DNA from: Legionella sp.
GTDB taxonomy: Bacteria; Pseudomonadota; Gammaproteobacteria; Legionellales; Legionellaceae
Direction of reading: 5' to 3'
DNA length: 64,000 nt
Assembly: GCA_030680075.1 (NCBI GenBank)
Contig: JAUXWR010000131.1
Location: 124,001-188,000, forward strand
The first letter of the stretch is position 1; each line of letters starts with the position of its first letter. A program made the position numbers and the translations under genes. Of the stretch, positions 17,401-25,828 are shown piece by piece. The notes below the pieces were generated by a model. The model was not told the origin of the DNA and searched no databases. It was given only the letters and a program-made list of their open reading frames with translations.

Positions 17401-18014
17401 TGGTTGGAAAAATAATTTGCAAATTCAGTTTTAAACAATTGTATATAGTGTTGGCGATAGTTGTTGTAATATTCTTCGCCATCAATAAGGATTGTGTCGG
17501 AGGATTCTTTTGATTTGGGGGTATATTCATAAAGATACGAAGGACTGGCATCTTCATTTTTTTTATTCTTAACAATGATAGAGTTGATAGACGATAAATC
17601 AATAGATAGAGAATCGGGATTAAAAAAGGGAATTAACTGGTTTAGCTGTGGCGCTTCATTTATGAGAGGTATTAAAAAATCAGCTAATTCAAAGGTCATT
17701 GGGTGATGAATTTTCAGCGTTTCCGGATCGCCGAGTAGTTTGTTTTTCATCAGCTTGGCCTGTGCCATCATGTAAATAAAACGAGTGTTACTTGGCGTTT
17801 TTTGTTCATCAAAATAAGGCACAAAATCATTTTGAATTTTCAGAAGCAATTCTTCAATAAGAGTTACCAGCATACTTGCATGGGTATGTTCAACAGTAGG
17901 TTTTTCCTTAGAGGATTTTTTCTTGAGAGGGTATTTCTCTTTAAGCGCGCTTATTTTTTTTAATACTAAAGCAATTTTTTGACTCAAATGACTTTCTGCG
18001 TAATTTTTGGCCAT
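14478..18014 (-). CDS. Large coiled-coil protein with C-terminal membrane segment
   Basis: Unrecognised protein of 1178 aa. Most of it, about residues 200-1090, is rich in Leu, Glu, Lys, Gln and Asn with heptad patterning, indicating long coiled coils. Near the C-terminus (about 1125-1155) is one hydrophobic helix, VLAAAITLGIALGIKLIYSK, followed by a short tail ending EKMEQSIPPLA. There is no N-terminal signal. ATG 18014 is preferred over 18047 because AAGAG precedes it at about 7 bases. The plan (long cytosolic rod, near-terminal anchor) is like known Legionella effectors that tether membranes, but no homologue was recognised, and secretion is inference. Confidence 0.65.
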   Translation of the reverse strand: MAKNYAESHLSQKIALVLKKISALKEKYPLKKKSSKEKPTVEHTHASMLVTLIEELLLKIQNDFVPYFDEQKTPSNTRFIYMMAQAKLMKNKLLGDPETLKIHHPMTFELADFLIPLINEAPQLNQLIPFFNPDSLSIDLSSINSIIVKNKKNEDASPSYLYEYTPKSKESSDTILIDGEEYYNNYRQHYIQLFKTEFANYFSNHAETQHAQDELARTRPLYEHLETTSTMINTKMDEFNKNHTKVLKDAHLADTIKALTKAITQHFSLITNNNVLKADLSLTLQKFHETLQERNIERPNYAVLDCKDKLSDLVNEQIATLFFAKVKAEDNLRKLLLTLCDKNCQIQLTEIDKLQTQLDDLNKDLNINDIVALEEAIKNLPEKMSAMDAIKQTLNEDVLTAIQTFLSDPKLSLLNDSGSIQEEMFLIYQPVFTHGNLLLQKINDAQNTEKSRLQAHLENAQYKANLSNANPQKLLEMLEKTEKKREEVQGKLAEIRARLQQDQNEISAIHEQLTALTENAHQTRKELELHNRDKSEIIQEAQRLTASHFPDHLLLDENELNEHETLFKLIQDQIIDLKILQENLTIPTSLKEVITILNSNEKPKPTFSKIKELPKDKNGIPLLFALINKKSLTNEFESRKKEFISSEQDISDFLKNLYGEVNTKLIQIDSINENINETLTLLDDKKKNCISNSDKHNELIVELQKFGAPIEELQNELQLLEQEETKQTININVLTEIIDLIPKIDHFRTQIELFAKEENLYAPSETISLRNMQGAMVEQLNNFAGDKNVVQALITANDKKFHQAIDDKLKSGIELVKDLVTKFEHQAEKAKAIGNNKSKRLQESNKALLAEIRKNLSELPNVEQLTALAQNIDEWSFEDENKGKVLETLKAARKNAEDQLTEAERANNAIGECIKERLAVTESLSLSLDTYLQERARKYKPKDFFISKDKTARADFITALNTDLKNYQESGDNSELLQSIREGMSRFPGIHLKTLLNQCLVAVNDMDRKIVSPVTIDFDFDAYHQATKASLDPNSAYFAKITDLYKQVEKMAKYGTELQKKKDTCAPIVEKLARELRYDIDHFVTTHPDGLSGDTNYSQFRENFTARLHSQDAAMSVHHNVWKPLLANVLAAAITLGIALGIKLIYSKISSGRCSFFMENTAHLNFIEKMEQSIPPLA

Positions 18015-18153
18015 GATAACTCTTAAAAATGATAAATTTAATGGCATATTTTATAGGGAAAAGCTTAAGTGAACATTAATAGTCCTTTCTGCGCTCAAAA
18101 TTTTCTTCGCAAAGACGCCATTTTTTCCAAGATAAAAATTGTCCTGTTCTCTC

Positions 18154-18392
18154 TTTCCCTGTCGTCCCGGAATTTAGAGCGACTTAACGAGCGTGTGAGT
18201 TTAGTCTCTCTTAATGTCCGGGATCTATTTTCAGGCTGGTACGAGGTATTAATCCTGGGATTATGACAAATAATAGTGCCTGACAAGATGCACGGAGTGG
18301 AATGGATCCCGGACATTAAGTAAGACTAGGTTCGCACACTCACCAAGTCTTACTACATCCCGGGACGACATACATTAGAGCGTGCTTCAATC
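18154..18392 (-). repeat. About 210-bp palindromic mobile-like element, copy A
   Basis: Ends are perfect 10-bp inverted repeats: GTCGTCCCGG at 18161-18170 and CCGGGACGAC at 18360-18369. Inside are nested hairpins (AGTCTTAC/GTAAGACT-type and AGAGAGACT/AGTCTCTC-type arms) and a central GTCCGGGATC/GATCCCGGAC pair. It matches, in reverse orientation, the elements at 53011-53235 and 53281-53490, including the flanking motif GCACGCTCTAATG (here its complement near 18375-18387). It fills most of the roughly 500-bp gap between the coiled-coil gene and the 89-aa gene. No protein is encoded. A MITE or other non-autonomous element is the likely identity. Confidence 0.8.
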
Positions 18393-18513
18393 ATGATAAG
18401 GCTAAAAAGTTAGTGCTATACGTTTTCTGGATTCATATAAAGGCTCGCAAAGACGCATCTTTTTCCTGGATTAAACTCTGAATAGTTTTCGCGGAAGTAG
18501 TGGATAGGGCAGG

Positions 18514-18783
18514 TTATTTGGTTAATTTTTTAATAGTGTCTTCTATTTGCTCTACCTCTCCGGAGTAATGGTAGTAAATTCGTTGGTGGGTGCAATCAAT
18601 TATACAAAGCGGCTCTCGTGGTTGATTATCCAGTTGTTTGAATATCCAGAACACACCCTCTGTACAGTCTTTTTGAATATCTTTTAATAAATCAATCATT
18701 TTATCTTCTTCAAACTCGGAATGTGTGCATATAAGACCCGAGGTATTGTCCGTAATTTTGTAGGCCAAATGTCTTTCTTTCAT
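18514..18783 (-). CDS. Small orphan protein
   Basis: 89-aa soluble protein of unknown function. It begins MKERHLAYKITDNTSG and contains a Lys/Asp/Glu-rich helix, EEDKMIDLLKDIQKD, then beta-type segments with two cysteines (LCIIDC). The start at 18783 is chosen because AGGA lies eight bases upstream; an earlier ATG at 18810 lies inside a hairpin. No neighbours suggest a role. Confidence 0.5.
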   Translation of the reverse strand: MKERHLAYKITDNTSGLICTHSEFEEDKMIDLLKDIQKDCTEGVFWIFKQLDNQPREPLCIIDCTHQRIYYHYSGEVEQIEDTIKKLTK

Positions 18784-18802
18784 GATAGATGTCCTAATAT
18801 GA

Positions 18803-18827
18803 GCGCCCATTAAAGGGCGTCTTTTTT
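18803..18827 (+). terminator. Terminator-like hairpin (+ strand)
   Basis: GCGCCC (18803-18808) pairs with GGGCGT (18815-18820), followed by CTTTTTT. It has the shape of a Rho-independent terminator on the plus strand, though no plus-strand gene precedes it. It also lies in the 5' region of the minus-strand gene, where it could affect expression. Confidence 0.4.
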
Positions 18828-18908
18828 CGTGTAATAACTTATTTTGAATATAGTAGTACTATTACCTATTTGCAAAAGCTCCCCATGAGGGGGGTGATGT
18901 TTAGCAAT

Positions 18909-18950
18909 GGGGCATTTCCCGGATTACGCTGGCGCTAATCCGGGCTACAT
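18909..18950. repeat. REP-like palindrome (CCCGGATTA family), copy 1
   Basis: CCCGGATTA (18918-18926) pairs with TAATCCGGG (18936-18944), then CTACAT. A second copy with the same flanks lies at 25765-25801. Both follow a TTAGCA motif. It lies after ribH on the minus strand. Confidence 0.75.
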
Positions 18951-18981
18951 TTTACATTCTGTCAGGGGGGAGGTTGTGGAG

Positions 18982-19401
18982 TTACAATCTTTCTTTGAAC
19001 CGTATCAAATAATCAAGCGCTTGAAAGGCCTCTTCAACCCGTTCATTATTTTCAACGCGCGTGGTCATTGCCTCCATCGTAGGAGCAGAAATTATCCCGT
19101 TGCCAATCAGTAATCCTTCCATGGCAAATTTAATGAAACATTCTTTGACATGCTCCCAGATAAATTCATAATGATCAGTACTGCCTTTAAGTAACAAGGC
19201 AAGCGGAAGATAGCCGTCAAAGGGATTATTCTGATGATAATATTGAATGACAACAGGAATTTCATATGTTCCTGCCTCAACGTGCTCTACGGAATAATCA
19301 TACGGTGAGTTGTCCAAGAGACGAATGCAGCTATCCAGCTGCTTTTTTGCAAGCTCTTTATAGTAATCAGACCATACAATAAGTATTTTTGCTTTTGACA
19401 C
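18982..19401 (-). CDS. ribH: 6,7-dimethyl-8-ribityllumazine synthase
   Basis: Penultimate enzyme of riboflavin synthesis, joining the pyrimidine intermediate with dihydroxybutanone phosphate. The 139-aa sequence matches the family in order: VEAGTYEIPVV (consensus VPGAFEIP), LLLKGSTDHYEFI (consensus VIRGxTxHFDYV, with the catalytic histidine in TDH), GLLIGNGIISAPTMEAM (consensus PVxFGVLTxxTxEQA) and NNERVEEAFQAL. The tail is shorter than usual. The start is GTG at 19401 with AGGAG six bases upstream. It is not next to other rib genes, so it may be the second, stand-alone type of lumazine synthase; no FMN riboswitch is seen upstream. Confidence 0.85.
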   Translation of the reverse strand: MSKAKILIVWSDYYKELAKKQLDSCIRLLDNSPYDYSVEHVEAGTYEIPVVIQYYHQNNPFDGYLPLALLLKGSTDHYEFIWEHVKECFIKFAMEGLLIGNGIISAPTMEAMTTRVENNERVEEAFQALDYLIRFKERL

Positions 19402-19473
19402 GATAACTCCTGCAAGTAAATTAAGCGAGCTTGCGCGAGTTTAATACGGCTCATAATCCATTGTCCATCGCAT

Positions 19474-19632
19474 TTATTTCTTTGGCTTTTTTGAAGGGTT
19501 AAACGCGTCTTTTTTATTTACCTTATCGCAAACTTTGTTCGTATCTTTATTACCTTTTTCGATAGTGCAAATGTTTTTAATATCCTTAATTTCAGGATGC
19601 TCATTGGCTTCTTCTCGTGATTCATTCTTCAT
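19474..19632 (-). CDS. Very small Lys/Glu-rich protein
   Basis: A 52-aa frame starting MKNESREEANEHPEIKD and ending NPSKKPKK. It is highly charged, with two cysteines (NICTIE, KVCDKV) and no hydrophobic core, so probably disordered or partner-folded. GGGGTT upstream of the ATG is a mediocre ribosome-binding site. It lies between ribH and the phosphodiesterase gene. It could be a real small protein or chance; codon-like composition and charge pattern favour real. Confidence 0.4.
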   Translation of the reverse strand: MKNESREEANEHPEIKDIKNICTIEKGNKDTNKVCDKVNKKDAFNPSKKPKK

Positions 19633-19773
19633 GATAACCCCTTTGTAGATGCTCTTTTAGGTATAGCAAATTTACAGAAATTTGCTTTTAGTGCCGTTGA
19701 GGTTAAAAAATTTGGATTTAACAAAGAGCGCCGTTATCATAGCCATAAAAATGATAGTCAAGGGATGCGTCTG

Positions 19774-20751
19774 ATGCCGTTGTTTTTAAAGCGAATTATA
19801 CTGCTCTGCTGTTTTTTGTTATCGCAATCAGTTCATACGGCACCAGCTTTTCAAATCGTAGCGCTTGGGGTTAATGGGGGGCTTGTCGATGGGAATTTGT
19901 CTTCTTATTTACTTAAACCCATACACGAAGATAATTATGTTGCCCTGGATGCCGGTACTTTAGTGCAAGGGTTGCTTAAAGCTTTCGCGCCTTCAGTAAA
20001 CATTGGTGACATTCTCGCTCACCATATCCCAGCTTATTTAATCTCGCATGCTCATTTGGACCACCTTATGGGTTTTGTGATGGCACAGCCTGAGCTTTGT
20101 AACAAACAAGTCTTAATGGCGCGCGAAGAAACCATGAGGGTGCTACAATCGAAAGTTTTTAATTGGGAAATTTGGGGTAATTTTGGTGATAAAGGCGTAA
20201 AACCGCAGTTAAACTGTCAGCATTATCAAACAATTCCGCTTCATCAATGGATACCCATTCCTGACACTAAACTGTCGGTTAAGGCATTTCCGTTAAGCCA
20301 TGGTAACGGGTTTTTATCCACCGCATTTTTGATTAATTATAAAAAGGAATATTTATTATATTTTGGCGATACGGGGGCGGATACGTTGGAAAAAGGTCAT
20401 GCACTGCAAGACATCTGGACAGAAATTGCCCCCATAATCCGTAAAAAGCAATTGCACGCCATTCTCTTGGAATGCTCGTACACGAATGCGCAACCTAAAG
20501 CCAGATTATTTGGGCATTTAAAACCTTCTTTATATATTGAGGCGCTTCACCAACTGGCCAATACGGTAAATCCCCGGACGCCAAAAGATGCATTAAAAGG
20601 TCTTACCGTATTTGTAACCCATGTAAAGCCCACTCTTAATACTATAAATAGTACTATTACCGCACAGACAGTAGTTACGGAAATACAAAAAGGAAATGAC
20701 ATGGGGGTTGATTTTATTTTGCCTAATCAAGGTAAAAAATATACTGTTTGA
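19774..20751 (+). CDS. Class II 3',5'-cyclic-nucleotide phosphodiesterase, exported
   Basis: Metallo-beta-lactamase-fold phosphodiesterase of the class II (PDE1/CpdP) family that hydrolyses cAMP or cGMP. The family signature SHAHLDHLMG is complete; further metal ligands are offered by LSHGNG, YFGDTGAD and LLECSY. A signal peptide (basic start, IILLCCFLLSQSV, cut near HTA/PAF) places it in the periplasm, as in Vibrio CpdP. The ATG at 19774 is preferred to 19765 because AAGGG is nine bases upstream of it and abuts the other. It converges with the helicase-repeat gene with only two bases between stops. Confidence 0.85.
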   Translation: MPLFLKRIILLCCFLLSQSVHTAPAFQIVALGVNGGLVDGNLSSYLLKPIHEDNYVALDAGTLVQGLLKAFAPSVNIGDILAHHIPAYLISHAHLDHLMGFVMAQPELCNKQVLMAREETMRVLQSKVFNWEIWGNFGDKGVKPQLNCQHYQTIPLHQWIPIPDTKLSVKAFPLSHGNGFLSTAFLINYKKEYLLYFGDTGADTLEKGHALQDIWTEIAPIIRKKQLHAILLECSYTNAQPKARLFGHLKPSLYIEALHQLANTVNPRTPKDALKGLTVFVTHVKPTLNTINSTITAQTVVTEIQKGNDMGVDFILPNQGKKYTV

Positions 20752-20753
20752 AT

Positions 20754-23700
20754 TTAGACTTCGCTACCCGGCGCGATATATTTTTCGTCATCGGGCTTCT
20801 CACCTGGCTTTTGTCCCTGTTTCATAAAAAAAGAACAGGAGTGAGCCATTTTCTGATTTCTTATAGAGGGAAGCAAGTCTAGGATTTCTTGCCCGTTATC
20901 ACTTTGTAAAAGTGATAGTTTTGCTGATCTACTTGTTGCTTTGCTGCCATCTAATGGGTCTATTACGTAAGTGACTCGTTCGAGCGCTTCTTTTGTAATT
21001 CCTTGGGCTAAGTCTGGTTTCTGTACCAGAAGGAATTTCAGGATTTCGCGGCCTTTAGCTGTTTTACAAAGGAGCAATAGGGGTGAATAATTTTCAGATT
21101 CACCCGCTTTTTCGTTTCTAAACGCGCACAGATCCTCAGGGGTTATCTTCTCAACGAGTTGAGGGTTGTCCCTTAATAAGGTCTCAAGAATAGCGAGTCC
21201 CGTATCACTCGACGTCAAATGGTAAAATACGGATAAATTTTGGTATTCTCCAGCCTCAGGTACTCTGCGGATATATAGGGTTTCTGCTGTAATTTCTTTG
21301 GACAAACCAGGATTTTTAGCGAGTAACTCGCTTAGGAATGCTCGTCCATTTTCACTGGCACTTAATCCGTAAAGAACCGAGGTGTTTTTATGCCTGCCCG
21401 CTTTGTCCGTTCTAAGACGGCAAAGTGCTTCACCCGTAATTCCTTCAGCTATTCCCGGATTAGTTAATAGCGTACGAAGGAATTTTATTCCGTTGTCATA
21501 AACTGATAGTGCTAAAAGTGGGCAGGTATTTGCACGAGAGCCTGCTTCATTGGTCAACGAGCGGCATAAGGCTTCAGCCGGTATTTGTTTTGCCAATTCC
21601 GGATTTGTTTCGAGTAATAAGTTAAGAACATCCCGACCAAGGTTATCTGCCGTTAGCCAATACAACGGGGAGGCGTTTTGATAGGATCCAGGAAAAGTTT
21701 TGAAACGACAGAGCTCCTCGGCTGTTATCGCTTTTGCGAGCACAGGATTATTTACCAATAATTGGTGAAGAATCTTTACTCCCGCAGAACTTGTGCTTAA
21801 CCCGTATAATGGCGATACGTTTTCGCTCACGCCTGCTAGATGGCTCCTGGGATGACACAGGGCTTCGTGCGTTATTTCTTGGGCTAATGCCGGTTTTTTA
21901 GCTAATAAGGTCGCAAAAATTTCTTGTCCTTCATCCGTAGTTGTCAACCAGTGCAGAGGCGGAATAGTTTCCTCCCCATTAAAGAAGGTAAGATCCATGC
22001 GACATAGCGTGTTACCGGTTATTTCTTTTACTAATTCTTGATTATTTTTTAGTAAATAATTGATAATATTCCGCCCTTGCGGAAAACCTAACAAGTTATC
22101 AAAAGCAGATTTATTGGTATTGTTACTCCCATCCTTAGGCCGTATGCTATATAGGGCTTGGGCAGTTATGCCCTGTGCAAGTTTTGGATTGGCCTCCAAG
22201 AGCTTTTGGAGAATTTCTGTCCCCTCCAGAGTACCGGCTAACAAAAAGAGCACAGAACTACCTTCAGAAGCCCCGGCTTTTGCAGTTCGTTGCCTGCATA
22301 ATGAATCAGCCGTTATTTCAATGGCTAAATCCGGATTCATGTCGATCAGATGCTGCAGAAGCATAAGGCCACAGGGGCTCTCTGCTAACCAGTAAAAAGG
22401 GGACGTATTTTCATCTGCTTCACCTTTTTCCGATCGGTAATGACAGAGGTCTTTTGCTGATATTTTAAGCGCGAGTTGGGGGTTGTTAGCTAAATACGTA
22501 CTGAGTATTAATCGCCCAATCTCGGTTTTTGATAGCCAGAAAAGAGGAGAGGTAACTTCATGAATACCTGGATAATCTCTTAAATGACAGAGGTCCTTTT
22601 CTGAAATAGACGGTACTAATAGAGGATTGTCGTTCAACAACAGGGCTAACAATTGTTGTCCCGCTTCATTTAAGCAAAGCTTTGGAAAAAGAGGTAAAAG
22701 CTTGTCAGCAGATACTGTTAAGGCGCGTTCGTTATTACTTAAAAAATTCCATAGACGAGTGATTTTTTTCTCATCGTCCAGGATAGCCGATAGTAAGAAG
22801 GGGTGGTTTTGCACGGGCACGTCAAAGAACCATTTTTCAGGCCTTTTTATTTTTGGGGCAAATACCCCTTTTAAATTTGCCTCGTTGAAATTTTTAAGTA
22901 ATTTTTCAACAAATTCAAGATCTTCTTTCTTTACTTGCGCGGTCTTAACGTGCTCTTTTGGAGCCGTTTTTGGTATAACCGGCATTTGTTGGGGAACTGG
23001 GAGTGTCTTTTTTTGGGGTGTTGAAGACGAAGAGGCTTCTTTATTGGGCTGTGCTTTGGGTGCTCCTTTTCCTCCTGCCGTGTTTTTGCCTCTCCTTCTC
23101 CTATTGCTCTCTTGTGCTTTAGGTTGCGCTTTAGTCTCTGCCAGGTGAGTTTCTTCAGATTTATTTTGAGGTGGGGTTGTTATTCCCCATCGCTCACGAA
23201 TAGCATTTGCCTGCTCGACGTTTCCTGCTCTTTCCTGCTTTTCAGCCTCTTGTTCCCACTCAGCTTTGGAACTCGCTATAGGTGTTGGGGTGTTGCTCAA
23301 GTCAGCGAGGGCTGCTTGTTTGTTGACTTTTTGTTGTAAGGTATTGACGATGTGCTTATTGTCATGGGATGACTCTTGAAAAATAATTAGTTCATTTATT
23401 GCGCGCGTAAAAGCCGTGAAGGTTTTATTAAAAGGGGGGCCGAATTTGTCGTCGCGCTGGCCTTTTTTAGCACGATGCCCAGAGGATGAGCTTCCCTGGC
23501 TCTCGACTATAATTTGACGCTTGATCTTTTTGTCAAGTATGGCATTCGCTTCTTTAAAAATAGGGGTATCAAAAGGACGATAAGCAATAATTATTGGGTA
23601 TTCCAGGCCTTTAATATCTTCCGGTGTTAGGATAAGGTCGGCGGTAGGAAACAGCTTACGAGCTTCTTCTATATGTTCCGCTGGTGTTACGATAGCGACA

Positions 23701-25151
23701 GCTGTTGAGCGTGTGGCATTAACGACGTAGGCTTTTTCTTCCTCGGAAATTTTATTATACCAGCGCACGCTACCTGCCTCCTCATGATGCGGGCTTGGTT
23801 GAATTTCAGGCACTTCATATTTATCAGTCAAGCCACCGGTCAAGTCGGTTTTAATTTTAATAACGCCATTGGCTATGTCAGTAATATTGGGTGGGCAGCG
23901 ATAAGAAAATGGCAGTGTAATGTGATTACGAACCCAGCGGATTAATAATGAGCGTTGGGATAGTTCATCAAGGAGACTTTGATGGCTGTCCATTAAATAA
24001 CAGATTTGTGAGTTGGTTGATAATTGCAGAAGATTTTGCAGCTGGCCGGTTGATAAATCCTGCGCCTCATCCACTACAATGGTGCTATAAAAACCGGTCT
24101 TGTTTAAGGGAAAAGAGGGGTGTAATTGTTTGTTTTTATTAAGGTAATCCTGATAGGTGCTATAAGCGTTGAGCAACCATTTTTTTTCAATTTTCGCCAG
24201 AAAGTGACATTGCTTTCCCCCTAACTTGCGATAATCCTCAGGGCTTAGCCCTGACATGAGGCGAAATTCCTGATAAATCAGGTCTTTTTGATTAAAGAAA
24301 TCTGCTGCGGGGAAATCTTTTGGTTTGACTTTTCGCAGTGAATGCTGATTGCTGATGTGCTCTTGAAGCCAGATTTTAAAATCGGCGTCGTCTACCAATT
24401 TCCTCTTGTCGGCCGGGTCATTTGCTATTTCCTCCATGAGTTGTTGGAAGGTTTTAAATTGCACCTCTGGCAGGCCTTCGTCTTTGGCTAAATTAGTCCA
24501 TATGCTTTGCATGCCCTTAACTAGTTCTTCTGATTGGGTGACATATAAAAGCGGGCGTAATTCTTCCGTTTTAGCCTGATTTTCCTGGCATTGCTCAAGA
24601 AGCGAAATTGCCACACAGGATTTACCAGAGCCTGGCGCGCCACTCACTACGACCGGTAAGGGTGCTGCTAATGCCTCTTGTTGCTCCGTATTTAAAACAA
24701 TATATTGTTGGCCGTACTTAACCGGATAGTCAAAGTCACTTTCCTGGAACTCTTCAGTGTCCGACTCGGGATTGGCTTCTTTTTCAGTATCAGGCTCAGG
24801 ATTGGATAATATAACCTTTTCTCCATTCCTGATTTTTTGAGTGATTTCGTCCTTGTGTAGCTCAAGATAATTTTGCAGTACACCTGGTTTTAAAAAACGT
24901 GATTTCTGGTAGTCATGATTTAAAATATCTTCAAGCAATAGTAAATAGGGCTTGCCATCCACGATAAAAGAGGTAAATAACAAGCGATCGCTATCGTTAA
25001 TACGTACAGTGAAAGGACGGTCATTTTTCAAGTGCTTTGCGTCGAGACCCGCTGATTTATAATTGCAGGCTAATAATTTATCGAGGGTTTTATGATGTTT
25101 TTTTAATAGCTCTTCATCGCCATAAATGCCGTGCCAGTATTGGATGCTCAT
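20754..25151 (-). CDS. Superfamily-1 helicase fused to 49-residue solenoid repeats
   Basis: 1465-aa protein with three parts. Residues about 1-110 hold a small alpha/beta region (FTVRINDSDRLLFTSFIV) like RelE/ParE-type folds. Residues about 155-600 are a UvrD/Rep-like ATPase: Walker A GAPGSGKS (171-178), Walker B DEAQD (361-365), motif IV-like LPFSYRCPPNI and a late AFTRA. Residues 600-760 are low-complexity. From about 843 to 1430 come twelve tandem units of about 49 residues with consensus NPxLAxxITxExLCRxR, AGxxxNxSPLYWL and GxxILxxLL, resembling stretched ankyrin repeats. AAA/UvrD helicases do not normally carry this tail. The ATG at 25151 is used; upstream sequence is a gap. The role is unknown; a nucleic-acid or host-directed effector are both possible. 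Confidence 0.8.
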   Translation of the reverse strand: MSIQYWHGIYGDEELLKKHHKTLDKLLACNYKSAGLDAKHLKNDRPFTVRINDSDRLLFTSFIVDGKPYLLLLEDILNHDYQKSRFLKPGVLQNYLELHKDEITQKIRNGEKVILSNPEPDTEKEANPESDTEEFQESDFDYPVKYGQQYIVLNTEQQEALAAPLPVVVSGAPGSGKSCVAISLLEQCQENQAKTEELRPLLYVTQSEELVKGMQSIWTNLAKDEGLPEVQFKTFQQLMEEIANDPADKRKLVDDADFKIWLQEHISNQHSLRKVKPKDFPAADFFNQKDLIYQEFRLMSGLSPEDYRKLGGKQCHFLAKIEKKWLLNAYSTYQDYLNKNKQLHPSFPLNKTGFYSTIVVDEAQDLSTGQLQNLLQLSTNSQICYLMDSHQSLLDELSQRSLLIRWVRNHITLPFSYRCPPNITDIANGVIKIKTDLTGGLTDKYEVPEIQPSPHHEEAGSVRWYNKISEEEKAYVVNATRSTAVAIVTPAEHIEEARKLFPTADLILTPEDIKGLEYPIIIAYRPFDTPIFKEANAILDKKIKRQIIVESQGSSSSGHRAKKGQRDDKFGPPFNKTFTAFTRAINELIIFQESSHDNKHIVNTLQQKVNKQAALADLSNTPTPIASSKAEWEQEAEKQERAGNVEQANAIRERWGITTPPQNKSEETHLAETKAQPKAQESNRRRRGKNTAGGKGAPKAQPNKEASSSSTPQKKTLPVPQQMPVIPKTAPKEHVKTAQVKKEDLEFVEKLLKNFNEANLKGVFAPKIKRPEKWFFDVPVQNHPFLLSAILDDEKKITRLWNFLSNNERALTVSADKLLPLFPKLCLNEAGQQLLALLLNDNPLLVPSISEKDLCHLRDYPGIHEVTSPLFWLSKTEIGRLILSTYLANNPQLALKISAKDLCHYRSEKGEADENTSPFYWLAESPCGLMLLQHLIDMNPDLAIEITADSLCRQRTAKAGASEGSSVLFLLAGTLEGTEILQKLLEANPKLAQGITAQALYSIRPKDGSNNTNKSAFDNLLGFPQGRNIINYLLKNNQELVKEITGNTLCRMDLTFFNGEETIPPLHWLTTTDEGQEIFATLLAKKPALAQEITHEALCHPRSHLAGVSENVSPLYGLSTSSAGVKILHQLLVNNPVLAKAITAEELCRFKTFPGSYQNASPLYWLTADNLGRDVLNLLLETNPELAKQIPAEALCRSLTNEAGSRANTCPLLALSVYDNGIKFLRTLLTNPGIAEGITGEALCRLRTDKAGRHKNTSVLYGLSASENGRAFLSELLAKNPGLSKEITAETLYIRRVPEAGEYQNLSVFYHLTSSDTGLAILETLLRDNPQLVEKITPEDLCAFRNEKAGESENYSPLLLLCKTAKGREILKFLLVQKPDLAQGITKEALERVTYVIDPLDGSKATSRSAKLSLLQSDNGQEILDLLPSIRNQKMAHSCSFFMKQGQKPGEKPDDEKYIAPGSEV

Positions 25152-25251
25152 TGCTTATCGCTTATCTTTACATATTGAGTAATTTTAAGGCAAATAAGGG
25201 TGTAATGCAAATTTTGGCAATATTGTTTGAAAATGGAGCGGCTTTTGAGGG

Positions 25252-25635
25252 TTAATCCTCGTAATCACTCCGGTCAAGGCACCACCATTTGTTGGCTTGG
25301 GGTTGGTAGCTGACTTCCAGGGTATTCATGATACCGTCAACCTTTCTCGCACATACCCGCTCTTGACCGCTCTGTTCATCAATTTTGAAAATTTTAATAA
25401 AATCATGCCGGTAGAGCATCCAGTCATCGCTGTCTGCTTTGGAGTGAGCGTGGCATTTTTGTTGATTACCGAGAACAATACCGCTATGAAATTTTACTTT
25501 GGGTGCAGGATAGTAATTTTTATTTTCTATCTCATAATAGAGTGAGAACTCCGTTTCATTTTTTACGCAAATCGCCTGGGCTTTAAAAATAAAAAAACAC
25601 AGAAGAGTGATTAAAGAAAAAATTTTATACGACAC
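25252..25635 (-). CDS. Small secreted protein, unknown
   Basis: 127-aa protein beginning at a GTG (25635) with GAGGA five bases upstream. The first 21 residues are a clear signal peptide (YKIFSLITLLCFFIFKAQA, cleaved before ICVKN). The mature part is about 105 residues with four or more cysteines (ICVKN, QKCHAH, RVCAR, WWCLD), suggesting two disulphides, and a closing acidic DRSDYED. No family recognised. A longer reading from an upstream ATG would bury the signal peptide, so the GTG start is preferred. Confidence 0.65.
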   Translation of the reverse strand: MSYKIFSLITLLCFFIFKAQAICVKNETEFSLYYEIENKNYYPAPKVKFHSGIVLGNQQKCHAHSKADSDDWMLYRHDFIKIFKIDEQSGQERVCARKVDGIMNTLEVSYQPQANKWWCLDRSDYED

Positions 25636-25764
25636 GTTATTCCTCAATGCTGATATGACTCGTTGGAAACGATACTTATTAATACAATAAATTGCAAGTT
25701 GGGTTAATTTTAAACGGTGCTCGATTAGTATTGCGTAATTTGAACGGTTGGTGTTCTGGGTTAG

Positions 25765-25801
25765 CATTTTCCCGGATTACGCGGTGCTAATCCGGGCTAC
25801 A
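25765..25801. repeat. REP-like palindrome (CCCGGATTA family), copy 2
   Basis: CCCGGATTA (25771-25779) pairs with TAATCCGGG (25788-25796), followed by CTACAT as in the copy at 18909-18950. It lies between the HAD gene end and the small secreted protein. Confidence 0.75.
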
Positions 25802-25828
25802 TCGCTATGAGCTTGGCCACCGTTTTAG

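Noticed and set aside
19402..19773. FMN riboswitch upstream of ribH
   Set aside because: No RFN-type conserved blocks; the gap holds a small frame and ordinary AT-rich DNA.
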